Shown here piece after piece: positions 20,094-28,301 of a stretch of 64,000 bases of DNA. Source of the stretch: Maribacter spongiicola. Lineage in GTDB: Bacteria; Bacteroidota; Bacteroidia; Flavobacteriales; Flavobacteriaceae. Each line of letters starts with the position of its first letter. Within the stretch, counting starts at the first letter, position 1. Both the position numbers and the translations under genes were made by a program. The notes under the pieces are model-generated. The model ran no database searches. It saw only the letters and a list, made by a program, of their open reading frames with translations, and was not told the DNA's origin. Where the stretch lies: NCBI RefSeq assembly GCF_004364165.1, contig NZ_SOAY01000012.1, positions 1-64,000 of the forward strand, read 5' to 3'.

Positions 20094-20189
20094 TTGATTT
20101 TTATTTTGATTGATTGATGTACCTTATAAGTCGCAATTAAAAATACTTTGTTACAAAATCTACTAGTTTTATTCCATAGAACCCGACCA

Positions 20190-20362
20190 ATGCTTAGAAC
20201 AGTGTTTTTAATCCTTATTCTTTTCTCTTGTTTTAAAGTTTAGAAAGTAATAAAAATGTAATCATTGAAACACCTATTACAATCAAAGAAGGTGACATAT
20301 TGCAAATTGTTTCGCAAAAAGAATACATTCCTAATTACGCTTCTTCATTACATTTCGACTAA
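20190..20362 (+). pseudogene. Possible frameshifted remnant of a small lipoprotein
   Basis: ATG at 20190 opens a 17-codon frame encoding a perfect short lipoprotein signal (FLILILFSC) and then stops at 20241. A second frame, open from 20237 and ending at TAA 20360-20362, encodes about 40 residues including NVIIETPITIKEGD. The two frames meet at 20231-20243 and differ by one base register. Either a small gene broke here or the signal is accidental. This is the only content I see in the 350 bases before 20445. Confidence 0.3.
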
Positions 20363-20444
20363 TATTATTCATCAATCAAAAGCATATGAGCGTATTTTAT
20401 AGTAACTTTTAAAACCATTATAACCCCTATTACGTTAGATTACC

Positions 20445-21170
20445 ATGAAATACGCTCACATGCTCTATAAATTAACCTTCATTTTTTCGCTACTCAGCTT
20501 TATACCATCATGTAGCCAGACGGAAGAAATAAGATCTGAACAAATTGTAGACGAACCCAATAATCAAGATATTATCACCTATCTAGCCCTTGGCGATAGT
20601 TATACCGTTGGGGAAAGTGTTGATTTTGAAAATAGTTTTCCTGCTCAATTGAGTACAAAAATTGAAGAAAATAGAAATCTTCAAGTCAATACAACGGTTA
20701 TTGCACAAACCGGATGGCGAACAGATCAGCTCATTTCTGCTATTGGCAGTCGCGAATCTGCAGATTATAATTTAGTTACGTTATTAATTGGTGTAAACAA
20801 CCAGTTTCAATCTAGAACTTTTTCTCAATACGAAACTGAGTTTACCGAATTATTAAACAAAGCCATTAATCTAGCTGCTAATGATGCTAACAGAGTAATC
20901 ATACTTTCAATACCTGATTACTACTATACCCCATATGGTCAAAGTAATGGAGACCAACTAATTTCTTCACAACTAGATGAGTATAATAATTTCGCCAAAT
21001 CCACAGCCAAAGAAAAGGGGGTTACTTTCCTCGATATTACAGATATCACTAGAAAGGGATTAGACGAAAAGGAATTGGTGGCTTCGGACGGATTGCATCC
21101 TTCTGGACTCGCTTATGAAAAATTTGTAGAAAGACTCTATCCTTTAGTGTCTACAAGATTGAAAGATTAA
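20445..21170 (+). CDS. SGNH/GDSL-family hydrolase (lipoprotein)
   Basis: The 241-residue product has lipobox FIPSC (about Cys23). The block I motif ALGDSYTVGE (about 48-57) holds the nucleophile Ser; block III is LLIGVNNQFQ; block V is SDGLHPSGLAYEKF (about 219-232) with the catalytic Asp and His. SGNH enzymes are esterases, lipases or carbohydrate deacetylases; the substrate is not deducible. It is followed 39 bases later by lysS, and the lysS promoter overlaps its last codons. Confidence 0.85.
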   Translation: MKYAHMLYKLTFIFSLLSFIPSCSQTEEIRSEQIVDEPNNQDIITYLALGDSYTVGESVDFENSFPAQLSTKIEENRNLQVNTTVIAQTGWRTDQLISAIGSRESADYNLVTLLIGVNNQFQSRTFSQYETEFTELLNKAINLAANDANRVIILSIPDYYYTPYGQSNGDQLISSQLDEYNNFAKSTAKEKGVTFLDITDITRKGLDEKELVASDGLHPSGLAYEKFVERLYPLVSTRLKD

Positions 21171-21190
21171 GACATATCGATTATATTTGC
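21159..21190 (+). promoter_or_regulatory. Promoter of lysS
   Basis: TTG (21159-21161) and TATATTTGC (21182-21190) are separated by 20 bases, a close match to the Bacteroidota consensus. The -33 element is inside the end of the GDSL hydrolase gene. The start codon of lysS is 20 bases after the -7 box. Confidence 0.7.
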
Positions 21191-21209
21191 CAGCTAAATA
21201 AACGACGGC

Positions 21210-22901
21210 ATGCAATTATCGGAGCAAGAGCTTATCAGAAGAGAAAAATTAGAGAAATTAAGAGCACTAGGTATTAATCCTTATCCAGCAGCTTTATATC
21301 CTGTAGATGCTACATCTGCAAGTATCAAATCTAATTATGAAGAAGGCAAACAGGTTATTGTTGCCGGTAGACTTATGTCGCGTCGTATTCAAGGGAAAGC
21401 ATCTTTTGCCGAACTACAAGATAGTACCGGTCGTATTCAGGTATATTTCAATAGAGATGAAATTTGCACTGGCGAAGATAAAACCTTGTACAACGATGTT
21501 TACAAGAAATTACTTGATATCGGTGATATCATTGGTATAGAAGGTGATCTTTTTACCACTCAGGTAGGTGAAAAAACAATTATGGTAAAGAAATTTACCA
21601 TGCTTAGCAAATCACTTAGACCGTTGCCATTGCCAAAAAAGGATGCAGAAGGTAACATTTATGATGAATTTAATGATCCTGAGCTACGTTACCGTCAACG
21701 TTATGTTGATTTGGTGGTGAACCCAAAGGTGAAAGAAACCTTCATTAAAAGAACTAAAATAACCACGAGTATTCGTGAGTTTTATAATGCAGCCGGATAT
21801 TTAGAGGTGGAAACTCCAATTTTACAACCTATACCTGGTGGTGCCACTGCACGTCCGTTTTTAACGCATCATAATGCTTTAAATATTCCTTTATACTTAA
21901 GAATCGCAAACGAACTTTACCTTAAACGATTAATTGTTGGTGGTTTTGATGGTGTTTATGAATTCTCTAAGGATTTTAGAAACGAAGGAATGGACCGTAC
22001 CCATAACCCAGAATTCACTGTAATGGAATTGTATGTTGCATACAAAGATTACAACTGGATGATGGATACTACCGAGAAATTATTGGAGAAAATTGCGATG
22101 GATTCTAACGGTACCACTAAAATTACGGTGGGTGAGCATGAAATTGAATTTAAAGCTCCGTATGCACGTGTGCCTATTCTTGAAGCAATAAAAATACATA
22201 CAGGTTACGATGTTGCTGGTATGCCAGAAGATGAACTTCGTGAAACTGCCAAAAAATTAGGTCTTGAAGTGGACGAAACTATGGGCATCGGTAAATTGAT
22301 CGATGAAATATTTGGTGAAAAATGTGAGCATTTCTACGTGCAACCAACATTCATTACAGATTACCCAAAGGAAATGAGTCCGCTAACGAAAGAACATAGA
22401 GACAACCCTGCATTGACAGAGCGTTTTGAGCTTATGGTTAATGGTAAAGAGTTGGCTAACGCCTATTCTGAGCTTAATGACCCTATTGAACAAAGAGAGC
22501 GTTTTGAAGAGCAATTGAAGCTTTCTGAAAAAGGGGATGATGAGGCAATGTTCATTGACCAAGATTTTCTTAGAGCGCTTGAATATGGTATGCCTCCAAC
22601 TTCTGGTATTGGTATTGGTATTGACCGTTTGGTAATGTTGATGACCAACAATGCATCGATACAAGAAGTATTGTTTTTCCCTCAAATGAGACCAGAGAAA
22701 AAACCATTACAACTGTCTGAAACAGAAAAAGTAATTTTCGATATTCTCAAGGCAGAAAAGAAAATGGAACTTGATTCTCTTAAAGCTAAATCTGACTTAA
22801 GTAACAAAGCTTGGGACAAAGGCATTAAAGGGATTACGAAGCAACAATTGGCTAAAATCTACAAAGAAGACGACGTTCTTTTAGTAGAAATTATAAAATA
22901 G
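21210..22901 (+). CDS. lysS: Lysyl-tRNA synthetase, class II
   Basis: The 563-residue product has an OB-fold anticodon-binding domain (about 50-150, VIVAGRLMSRRIQGKASFAE), class II motif 2 (FRNEGMDRTHNPEFTVMEL, about 257-275) and motif 3 (GIGIGIDRLVMLM, near 470). Residues after about 500 form a C-terminal extension (SETEKVIFDILKAEKKME and onward) that is longer than in the E. coli enzyme but usual in Flavobacteria. It charges tRNA-Lys in the cytoplasm. It has its own promoter at 21159-21190. Confidence 0.97.
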   Translation: MQLSEQELIRREKLEKLRALGINPYPAALYPVDATSASIKSNYEEGKQVIVAGRLMSRRIQGKASFAELQDSTGRIQVYFNRDEICTGEDKTLYNDVYKKLLDIGDIIGIEGDLFTTQVGEKTIMVKKFTMLSKSLRPLPLPKKDAEGNIYDEFNDPELRYRQRYVDLVVNPKVKETFIKRTKITTSIREFYNAAGYLEVETPILQPIPGGATARPFLTHHNALNIPLYLRIANELYLKRLIVGGFDGVYEFSKDFRNEGMDRTHNPEFTVMELYVAYKDYNWMMDTTEKLLEKIAMDSNGTTKITVGEHEIEFKAPYARVPILEAIKIHTGYDVAGMPEDELRETAKKLGLEVDETMGIGKLIDEIFGEKCEHFYVQPTFITDYPKEMSPLTKEHRDNPALTERFELMVNGKELANAYSELNDPIEQRERFEEQLKLSEKGDDEAMFIDQDFLRALEYGMPPTSGIGIGIDRLVMLMTNNASIQEVLFFPQMRPEKKPLQLSETEKVIFDILKAEKKMELDSLKAKSDLSNKAWDKGIKGITKQQLAKIYKEDDVLLVEIIK

Positions 22902-22956
22902 TCATTTCAAGGGACGTTAAAAAATAGTAGCTTAGAAGCTGGCAAAACCAACCAGC

Positions 22957-24387
22957 ATGAATTTAAGTAGTAAAATAGGCCTGTTCGCAGGTCCTATCAT
23001 ATTTTTCATTCTTATTTCTTTACCGAATGTACTCATCTCTGAAAATGCAGACGCTGTAATTGCTGTTGCCCTTTGGATGGTTATTTGGTGGGTTACCGAA
23101 GCGGTTTCTATTTCTGTAACCGCACTGCTGCCGTTACTCCTTTTCCCTATTCTAAAAGTAATGCCTATTGGCGATGTTGGTGCAAACTACGGCAGCCCCA
23201 TAGTTTTTCTATTCTTTGGTGGTTTTGTAATGGCATTGGCTTTAGAAAAAGTTAACTTACATAAACGTATTGCTCTAAACATCATTAGACTCACAGGTAC
23301 AACAGCTAATAAAGTGGTCCTCGGTTTTATGATTGCTACTGCCGTATTAAGTATGTGGATCAGTAATACGGCGAGTACGGTAGTCATGCTGCCCATTGCG
23401 ATGTCTGTTATTAATCTATTGATTGAAGATGAAGACGGATTCACCAAACGAGATCGAAACTTTGCGTTAAGTGTGATGCTAGGTATTGCTTTTGCCGCTA
23501 ACGCTGGCGGTATTGCCACTGTTATTGGCACTCCGCCAAATTCGGTTCTCATTGGCTTATTGGAAAATGAGTACAATATTGAAATATCATTTTTAAAATG
23601 GATGATTATTGGGCTACCCTTTTCCCTCATCATGATTTCCATCTGTTATTTTGTTCTCGTAAAAGTCTTTTTCCCTACTCAGGGTTTAAAATTTAAAGCA
23701 TCAAAAACCATTATTCACGAAGAACTTGACAAATTAGGTCCTACCTCTGGAAAAGAAAAAATGGTTCTTTCCATATTCGGAGTAACTATTTTTCTTTGGG
23801 TATTTAGAACTTTAATCAATTCGATTTTTCCGAGTTTGGGGTTATCAGATACACTGATCAGCATGTTTGCGGCCATAACGCTATTCGCACTCCCTTATAA
23901 TCTCAAAAAAGGTGATTTTATATTGCAATGGCAAGATACTCAAAAGCTCGCCTGGGGAATCTTAATTCTATTCGGTGGCGGACTCTCGTTAGCCAACGGT
24001 ATGTCGGTTTCTGGTATTGTCGATTTAGTAGCAGCAGTTATCGGGCAAAGCGATTTGAGTATTCTACTCACCGCATCTTTATTGATCATACTAATGTTAT
24101 TTATGACAGAACTCATGAGCAACGTAGCACTTGTTGCCGTACTTGCCCCAGTAGTTGCTGGCATTGCAATTGGTCTTGGTATACCAATCACTTATTTATT
24201 AATACCTATTACTATTGCCAGTAGCTGTGCTTTTATGCTACCTATGGCTACACCACCAAATGCCATCGTATTTGCCAGTGGCTATATTAAGGTCCATGAA
24301 ATGGCACGCGCAGGTGTCATCTTAAACTTAATTGCAGTACTATTATTAATAGGTCTATTTCAATTTATTCTTCCGCTCATATTTTAA
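22957..24387 (+). CDS. DASS/SLC13-family sodium-coupled anion symporter
   Basis: The 476-residue product has about eleven to twelve hydrophobic segments and the family features: WWVTEAVSISVTALLP near the start, the first substrate and sodium loop MWISNTASTVVMLPIAM (about 130-146), GGIATVIGTPPNSVLIG (about 188-204), and the second clamshell SNVALVAVLAPV and MLPMATPPNAIVFASG. These are the SNT-type motifs of sodium/dicarboxylate or sulfate carriers. Dicarboxylate uptake is the likeliest role. It follows lysS by 55 bases and ends at a terminator. Confidence 0.9.
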   Translation: MNLSSKIGLFAGPIIFFILISLPNVLISENADAVIAVALWMVIWWVTEAVSISVTALLPLLLFPILKVMPIGDVGANYGSPIVFLFFGGFVMALALEKVNLHKRIALNIIRLTGTTANKVVLGFMIATAVLSMWISNTASTVVMLPIAMSVINLLIEDEDGFTKRDRNFALSVMLGIAFAANAGGIATVIGTPPNSVLIGLLENEYNIEISFLKWMIIGLPFSLIMISICYFVLVKVFFPTQGLKFKASKTIIHEELDKLGPTSGKEKMVLSIFGVTIFLWVFRTLINSIFPSLGLSDTLISMFAAITLFALPYNLKKGDFILQWQDTQKLAWGILILFGGGLSLANGMSVSGIVDLVAAVIGQSDLSILLTASLLIILMLFMTELMSNVALVAVLAPVVAGIAIGLGIPITYLLIPITIASSCAFMLPMATPPNAIVFASGYIKVHEMARAGVILNLIAVLLLIGLFQFILPLIF

Positions 24388-24401
24388 AATTCCCTAAAAA
24401 A

Positions 24402-24431
24402 ATAAAGCCCTTGCAGTTGCAAAGGCTTTAT
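24402..24431 (+). terminator. Probable terminator after the DASS transporter
   Basis: Stem AAAGCC-c-TTGCA pairs with TGCAA-a-GGCTTT (24404-24415 with 24418-24429), with one mismatch. The T-tract after it is short, so termination may be partial. Confidence 0.6.
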
Positions 24432-24579
24432 AATCGACTAATTCAGAAATGAAAAAATGTTTATTCCTACTTAATAGACGCCTTTCTCTAGTCTTTGTTA
24501 CAATTAGCCTTAAGAAATTATTAACTATTTGTTCCAGATATTATTTCAATCTTTGAAAGATTACCAAACTAACTCACAA

Positions 24580-27069
24580 ATGAAAAGAAAATTACTTGTA
24601 AAATTATTGCTATTTGTTTGCGTTTTTGGCTACCAAAATGCCGAAGCCCAAATTTTTAAAAAGAAGAAAAAAGATACTGAACAGGAAGCCAGTAAATCAT
24701 CAAAAGACAAAATTCAGCCTTATAATAAGGTTATTACAAAAGACGCCGTTAGTGATGCCGGACTTTTTACTACTCACATAGTTGACGAGAATCATTATTT
24801 TGAAATTCCCGACTCATTATTCAACAAAGAAATGTTGATGGTAAGCCGTATTTCTAAAACTGCCTCAGGTATTGGTTTTGGTGGCGGAAAAATTAATACC
24901 CAGGTTCTACGATGGGAAAAGAAAGATAAGAAGGTACTACTCCGTGTGGTTTCTCATGATGTAGTTGCGGCAGATTCTTTACCCGTGCACGAAGCCGTTC
25001 TAAACTCGAATTTTGAGCCTGTACTATTTTCGTTTGATATTAAGGCGGTGCAAAAAGATTCTTTAAACCCGACTACGGTTATTGAGGTCAATGATATTTT
25101 TATGAAAGACACAAAAGCTTTTGGCATGCCAGAACAGTACCGCAAGCGCTATAAGGTGTCTCGTTTAGATGAAGGCAGAGGGTATATTGAATCGATCAAG
25201 AGTTACCCTTTAAACGTAGAAATACGTCACATTAAAACATATTTAGCAAGTGCCGCACCTAGCAACCAAAGTTTGGGTTCTATATCAGTAGAAATCAATA
25301 ACTCTATGGTATTGCTACCTGAAGAACAAATGAAACGCCGTTATTTTGACGAACGTGTTGGTTGGTTTGCTCGTGGTCAAGTAGATTACGGATTAGAAGC
25401 GCAAGAGAGCAAGACCATCAAATTTTTAGATAGATGGCGTTTAGAGGTAAAAGATGAAGATGCCGAAAAATTCAAGAATGGCGAATTAGTTGAGCCTAAA
25501 AAACAAATTATCTATTATGTAGATAGGGCTACACCTAAAAAATGGGTGCCTTTTATTAAACAAGGTATTGAAGATTGGCAAATTGCTTTTGAAGCTGCAG
25601 GTTTTAAAAATGCGATTATTGCCAAAGAAGCTCCGACTGAAGAAGAAGATCCAGAATGGTCTCCTGAAGATGTACGCTATTCTGTAGTGCGCTATTTAGC
25701 TTCACCCATACCAAATGCAAACGGACCACATGTTAGTGATCCCCGTAGTGGTGAAATATTAGAGTCTGATATCAATTGGTACCATAATGTAATGACCTTA
25801 TTAAGAAACTGGTACTTTGTGCAAACTGCAGCTATTAACCCGGCAGCTAGGGGCGTTTCTTTCGATGATGATGTTATGGGTCGCTTAATCCGTTTTGTAT
25901 CGTCTCATGAAGTTGGGCATACTTTAGGTTTACCGCACAACATGGGTAGTAGTGTCGCATATCCTGTAGATTCGCTTCGTTCTAAAACCTTTACAAAGAA
26001 ATACGGCACCGCTCCGTCGATTATGGATTATGCCCGTTTCAACTATATAGCACAACCTGGTGACGAAGGAGTGGCATTAATGCCAGATATCGGTGTTTAC
26101 GATAAGTATGCTATTCAATGGGGATATAAGCCTATACCGAATACCACTGCAGAAGAAGAAAAATCTATATTAGATAAATGGATCATGGCACATGCAGGTG
26201 ATTCTTTATATCGCTTTGGACACCAACAGGTAGGTGATATCGTTGATCCAAGCTCACAAACTGAAGATTTAGGTGATGATGCCATGAAAGCTGGCGAATA
26301 CGGTATTGCCAACTTAAAGAGGATTGTCCCGAAATTAATTGAGTGGACAGCCGAAGATGGTAAGACTTATGAAGATTTAGATAAGTTATACGGACAAGTA
26401 TTCTCTCAATTCAACCGATACATGGGTCATGTCTCTAATAACATTGGTGGAGTCTACGAAAACCACAAAACTTATGATCAAGAAGGTGCTGTTTATACCG
26501 CTGTACCTAAAGAGAAACAACAAAGAGCAATGGCTTTTCTGCATGAACAACTTTTTGAAACACCAATGTGGATGCTGGATCAAGATATTTTGGAGCGCAC
26601 AGAGTACTCCGGTTTCTTAGAGCAAATGCGTTCTATGCAAGTACGTACATTAAACAATGTATTAAGCTTAGGCAAAATGGCACGATTAATAGAAAATGCA
26701 ACTATTGATAAGTCTGAAGCTTATTCTCTTGTCCAAATGATGAGTGAATTAAGGAAAGGAATTTGGTCCGAAGCTAAAAACGGAAAGTCTGTGGATACCT
26801 ATAGAAGAAACTTGCAAAAAGCCCACATTGATCGCTTAGCATATTTATTAACCGTAGAAAATCAAGCCAAAGCATCCGATTTCGGTGGCTACAGAAAATC
26901 AACAGTTGTCAACACTAGCCAATCTGATATTAGGACTATTGCAAGAGCAGAACTGAACATATTAAAGCGAGATATTGGAAATGCACGTAATAGAACCCCT
27001 GATATGATGACAAAATATCATTACGACGATGTTATTGAACGTATTAACGTCATTCTTGACCCTAAATAA
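24580..27069 (+). CDS. Zinc-dependent metzincin-like metalloprotease (DUF5117/DUF5118 type)
   Basis: I chose the ATG at 24580 (829 residues) because it opens the signal peptide MKRKLLVKLLLFVCVFGYQ; the upstream start at 24529 would put 17 odd residues before it. A basic KKKKKD stretch follows the signal. The zinc motif HEVGHTLGLPHN, an HEXXHXXGXXH metzincin site, is near residue 443, with SIMDYARFNY downstream as probable Met-turn. The layout matches the large Bacteroidota zinc-dependent metalloprotease family with DUF5118, DUF5117 and a C-terminal catalytic extension. Likely periplasmic or outer-membrane associated. Substrate unknown. Confidence 0.85.
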   Translation: MKRKLLVKLLLFVCVFGYQNAEAQIFKKKKKDTEQEASKSSKDKIQPYNKVITKDAVSDAGLFTTHIVDENHYFEIPDSLFNKEMLMVSRISKTASGIGFGGGKINTQVLRWEKKDKKVLLRVVSHDVVAADSLPVHEAVLNSNFEPVLFSFDIKAVQKDSLNPTTVIEVNDIFMKDTKAFGMPEQYRKRYKVSRLDEGRGYIESIKSYPLNVEIRHIKTYLASAAPSNQSLGSISVEINNSMVLLPEEQMKRRYFDERVGWFARGQVDYGLEAQESKTIKFLDRWRLEVKDEDAEKFKNGELVEPKKQIIYYVDRATPKKWVPFIKQGIEDWQIAFEAAGFKNAIIAKEAPTEEEDPEWSPEDVRYSVVRYLASPIPNANGPHVSDPRSGEILESDINWYHNVMTLLRNWYFVQTAAINPAARGVSFDDDVMGRLIRFVSSHEVGHTLGLPHNMGSSVAYPVDSLRSKTFTKKYGTAPSIMDYARFNYIAQPGDEGVALMPDIGVYDKYAIQWGYKPIPNTTAEEEKSILDKWIMAHAGDSLYRFGHQQVGDIVDPSSQTEDLGDDAMKAGEYGIANLKRIVPKLIEWTAEDGKTYEDLDKLYGQVFSQFNRYMGHVSNNIGGVYENHKTYDQEGAVYTAVPKEKQQRAMAFLHEQLFETPMWMLDQDILERTEYSGFLEQMRSMQVRTLNNVLSLGKMARLIENATIDKSEAYSLVQMMSELRKGIWSEAKNGKSVDTYRRNLQKAHIDRLAYLLTVENQAKASDFGGYRKSTVVNTSQSDIRTIARAELNILKRDIGNARNRTPDMMTKYHYDDVIERINVILDPK

Positions 27070-27166
27070 AAGGTCAAAAAAAGATCGATAAACTGCACGT
27101 ATCGATGAACAACCAATAACATCGATGAATGAAATGTATTAACCACATTTTAAATATTCTAGACAT

Positions 27167-27200
27167 CAAAAAAAGCCCATTACACAACAATGGGCTTTTT
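27167..27200 (+). terminator. Terminator after the metalloprotease gene
   Basis: Stem AAAAGCCCA (27171-27179) pairs with TGGGCTTTT (27191-27199), followed by T and preceded by A-runs. It isolates the metalloprotease transcript from the small gene at 27250. Confidence 0.85.
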
Positions 27201-27249
27201 CGTGCGTTATTCTTTTTTAGATTAGCAATGAATTTAAAACCCCCAAATC

Positions 27250-27429
27250 ATGACCAGTAAATTAAAAAGTCTTATTTATCTAGCTTGTTTCATTTTTGCT
27301 TCTGTTGTATATCATCAAAGCACAACTGAAACCAATCAGGAAGAAATTGTAACTAACACTTACGAACAAGAAGCTGATATCGTAATCAACCCTTACAAAA
27401 CAATGGAGGGAAGAACACCAGCGAATTAG
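27250..27429 (+). CDS. Small secreted or membrane-anchored acidic peptide, 59 residues
   Basis: The frame starts MTSKLKSLIYLACFIFASVV, a hydrophobic N-terminus that can act as signal peptide or anchor. The remaining 39 residues are acidic and polar (TNQEEIVTNTYEQEADIV) and end EGRTPAN. I do not recognise a family. It is enclosed between two rho-independent terminators (27167-27200 and 27454-27485), which argues for an independent transcript rather than chance. Confidence is limited by the short length. Confidence 0.5.
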   Translation: MTSKLKSLIYLACFIFASVVYHQSTTETNQEEIVTNTYEQEADIVINPYKTMEGRTPAN

Positions 27430-27453
27430 CATATTAACAAAATTTACCTACTT

Positions 27454-27485
27454 AAAAGCGCAGCTACCTACAGCCGCGCTTTTTT
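27454..27485 (+). terminator. Terminator after the 59-residue peptide gene
   Basis: Stem AAAAGCGC-a-GCT (27454-27465) pairs with AGC-c-GCGCTTTT (27472-27483) with one internal mismatch, followed by a T-rich tail. Confidence 0.85.
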
Positions 27486-27591
27486 ATTTTAAGCACTTTA
27501 CTCAGCCGTTAAACTTTTACTAAAATGAAGTTTGGCATTAAACCTCTTTGAAATATTCCTGTCAAAGAAGCAAATAAATAAAATAATAAAC

Positions 27592-28047
27592 ATGAAAAAA
27601 ATAGTAATGGCCATTTTAGTAATGGCGGCAATATCGGTAAGTGCACAAGATCATAACATGAAAGGTAAAAGAGGCGACATGAAGGATTTATCTCCTGAAC
27701 AAGTAGCTTCTCTACAAACAAAAAAAATGACCTTGGCATTAGATTTAAATGAATCTCAACAAGCTAAAGTAAAAACTATTCTTACCAAAGATGCTACAGA
27801 TAGAAAAGCAAAAATGGAAGAAAGAAAAGCCAGTAAAGACGAAGGAAAAAAAATAATGACTTCCGAAGAAAAATACGCAAAGCAGAATGAAAGATTAGAC
27901 CATCAAATAGCACGTAAGAAAGAAATGAAATCTATTCTTACCGCTGATCAATTTGAAAAATGGGAAAAAATGAGCCACAGAAAAAAAATGCGTGGTCATA
28001 GTAAAGATAAAGGCGACAAAAAAGGAAAACGTTCGTCTAAACAGTAA
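27592..28047 (+). CDS. Secreted Spy/CpxP-like (LTXXQ-type) helical protein
   Basis: The start at 27592 (151 residues) gives signal peptide MKKIVMAILVMAAISVSAQ; the frame extends upstream to 27532 but without a signal. The mature part is almost fully charged and helical, with LSPEQVASLQTKKMTLALDL and ILTADQFEKWEKM, the two LTxxQ-like motifs of periplasmic Spy/CpxP-type chaperone-like proteins. The C-terminus is very basic (KDKGDKKGKRSSKQ), which is unusual for the family and might bind anionic envelope polymers (inference). A terminator follows. Confidence 0.7.
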   Translation: MKKIVMAILVMAAISVSAQDHNMKGKRGDMKDLSPEQVASLQTKKMTLALDLNESQQAKVKTILTKDATDRKAKMEERKASKDEGKKIMTSEEKYAKQNERLDHQIARKKEMKSILTADQFEKWEKMSHRKKMRGHSKDKGDKKGKRSSKQ

Positions 28048-28068
28048 AATCAAATTTTACATAAATAA

Positions 28069-28097
28069 AAAAGACCTGCTTTTAGCAGGTCTTTTTT
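28069..28097 (+). terminator. Terminator after the Spy/CpxP-like gene
   Basis: A perfect stem AAGACCTGCT/AGCAGGTCTT (28071-28080 with 28084-28093) with loop TTT and six T at the 3' side. Confidence 0.93.
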
Positions 28098-28301
28098 GCA
28101 TTTAATCGATTCGTGTTTTGTTCTTCAAATGCCCTAAAACACAGCATTAAGCACGTAAATGATTCATTCATGGATGAATTTGCATACTTAACCATTAAAT
28201 TTTATGATACTGCTACTATTAAGGTACTTAGTTAGTTCGAATTAAAGACCAAATTAATTTTCAACCTGTGGTCTTCGATTAGAATTTTAAGATACTAAAC
28301 C

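Noticed and set aside
20231-20243. Programmed frameshift site in the small lipoprotein remnant
   Set aside because: The TTTTAAAG stretch does not have the slippery heptamer in the required reading frame, so a mutation or chance is more likely.
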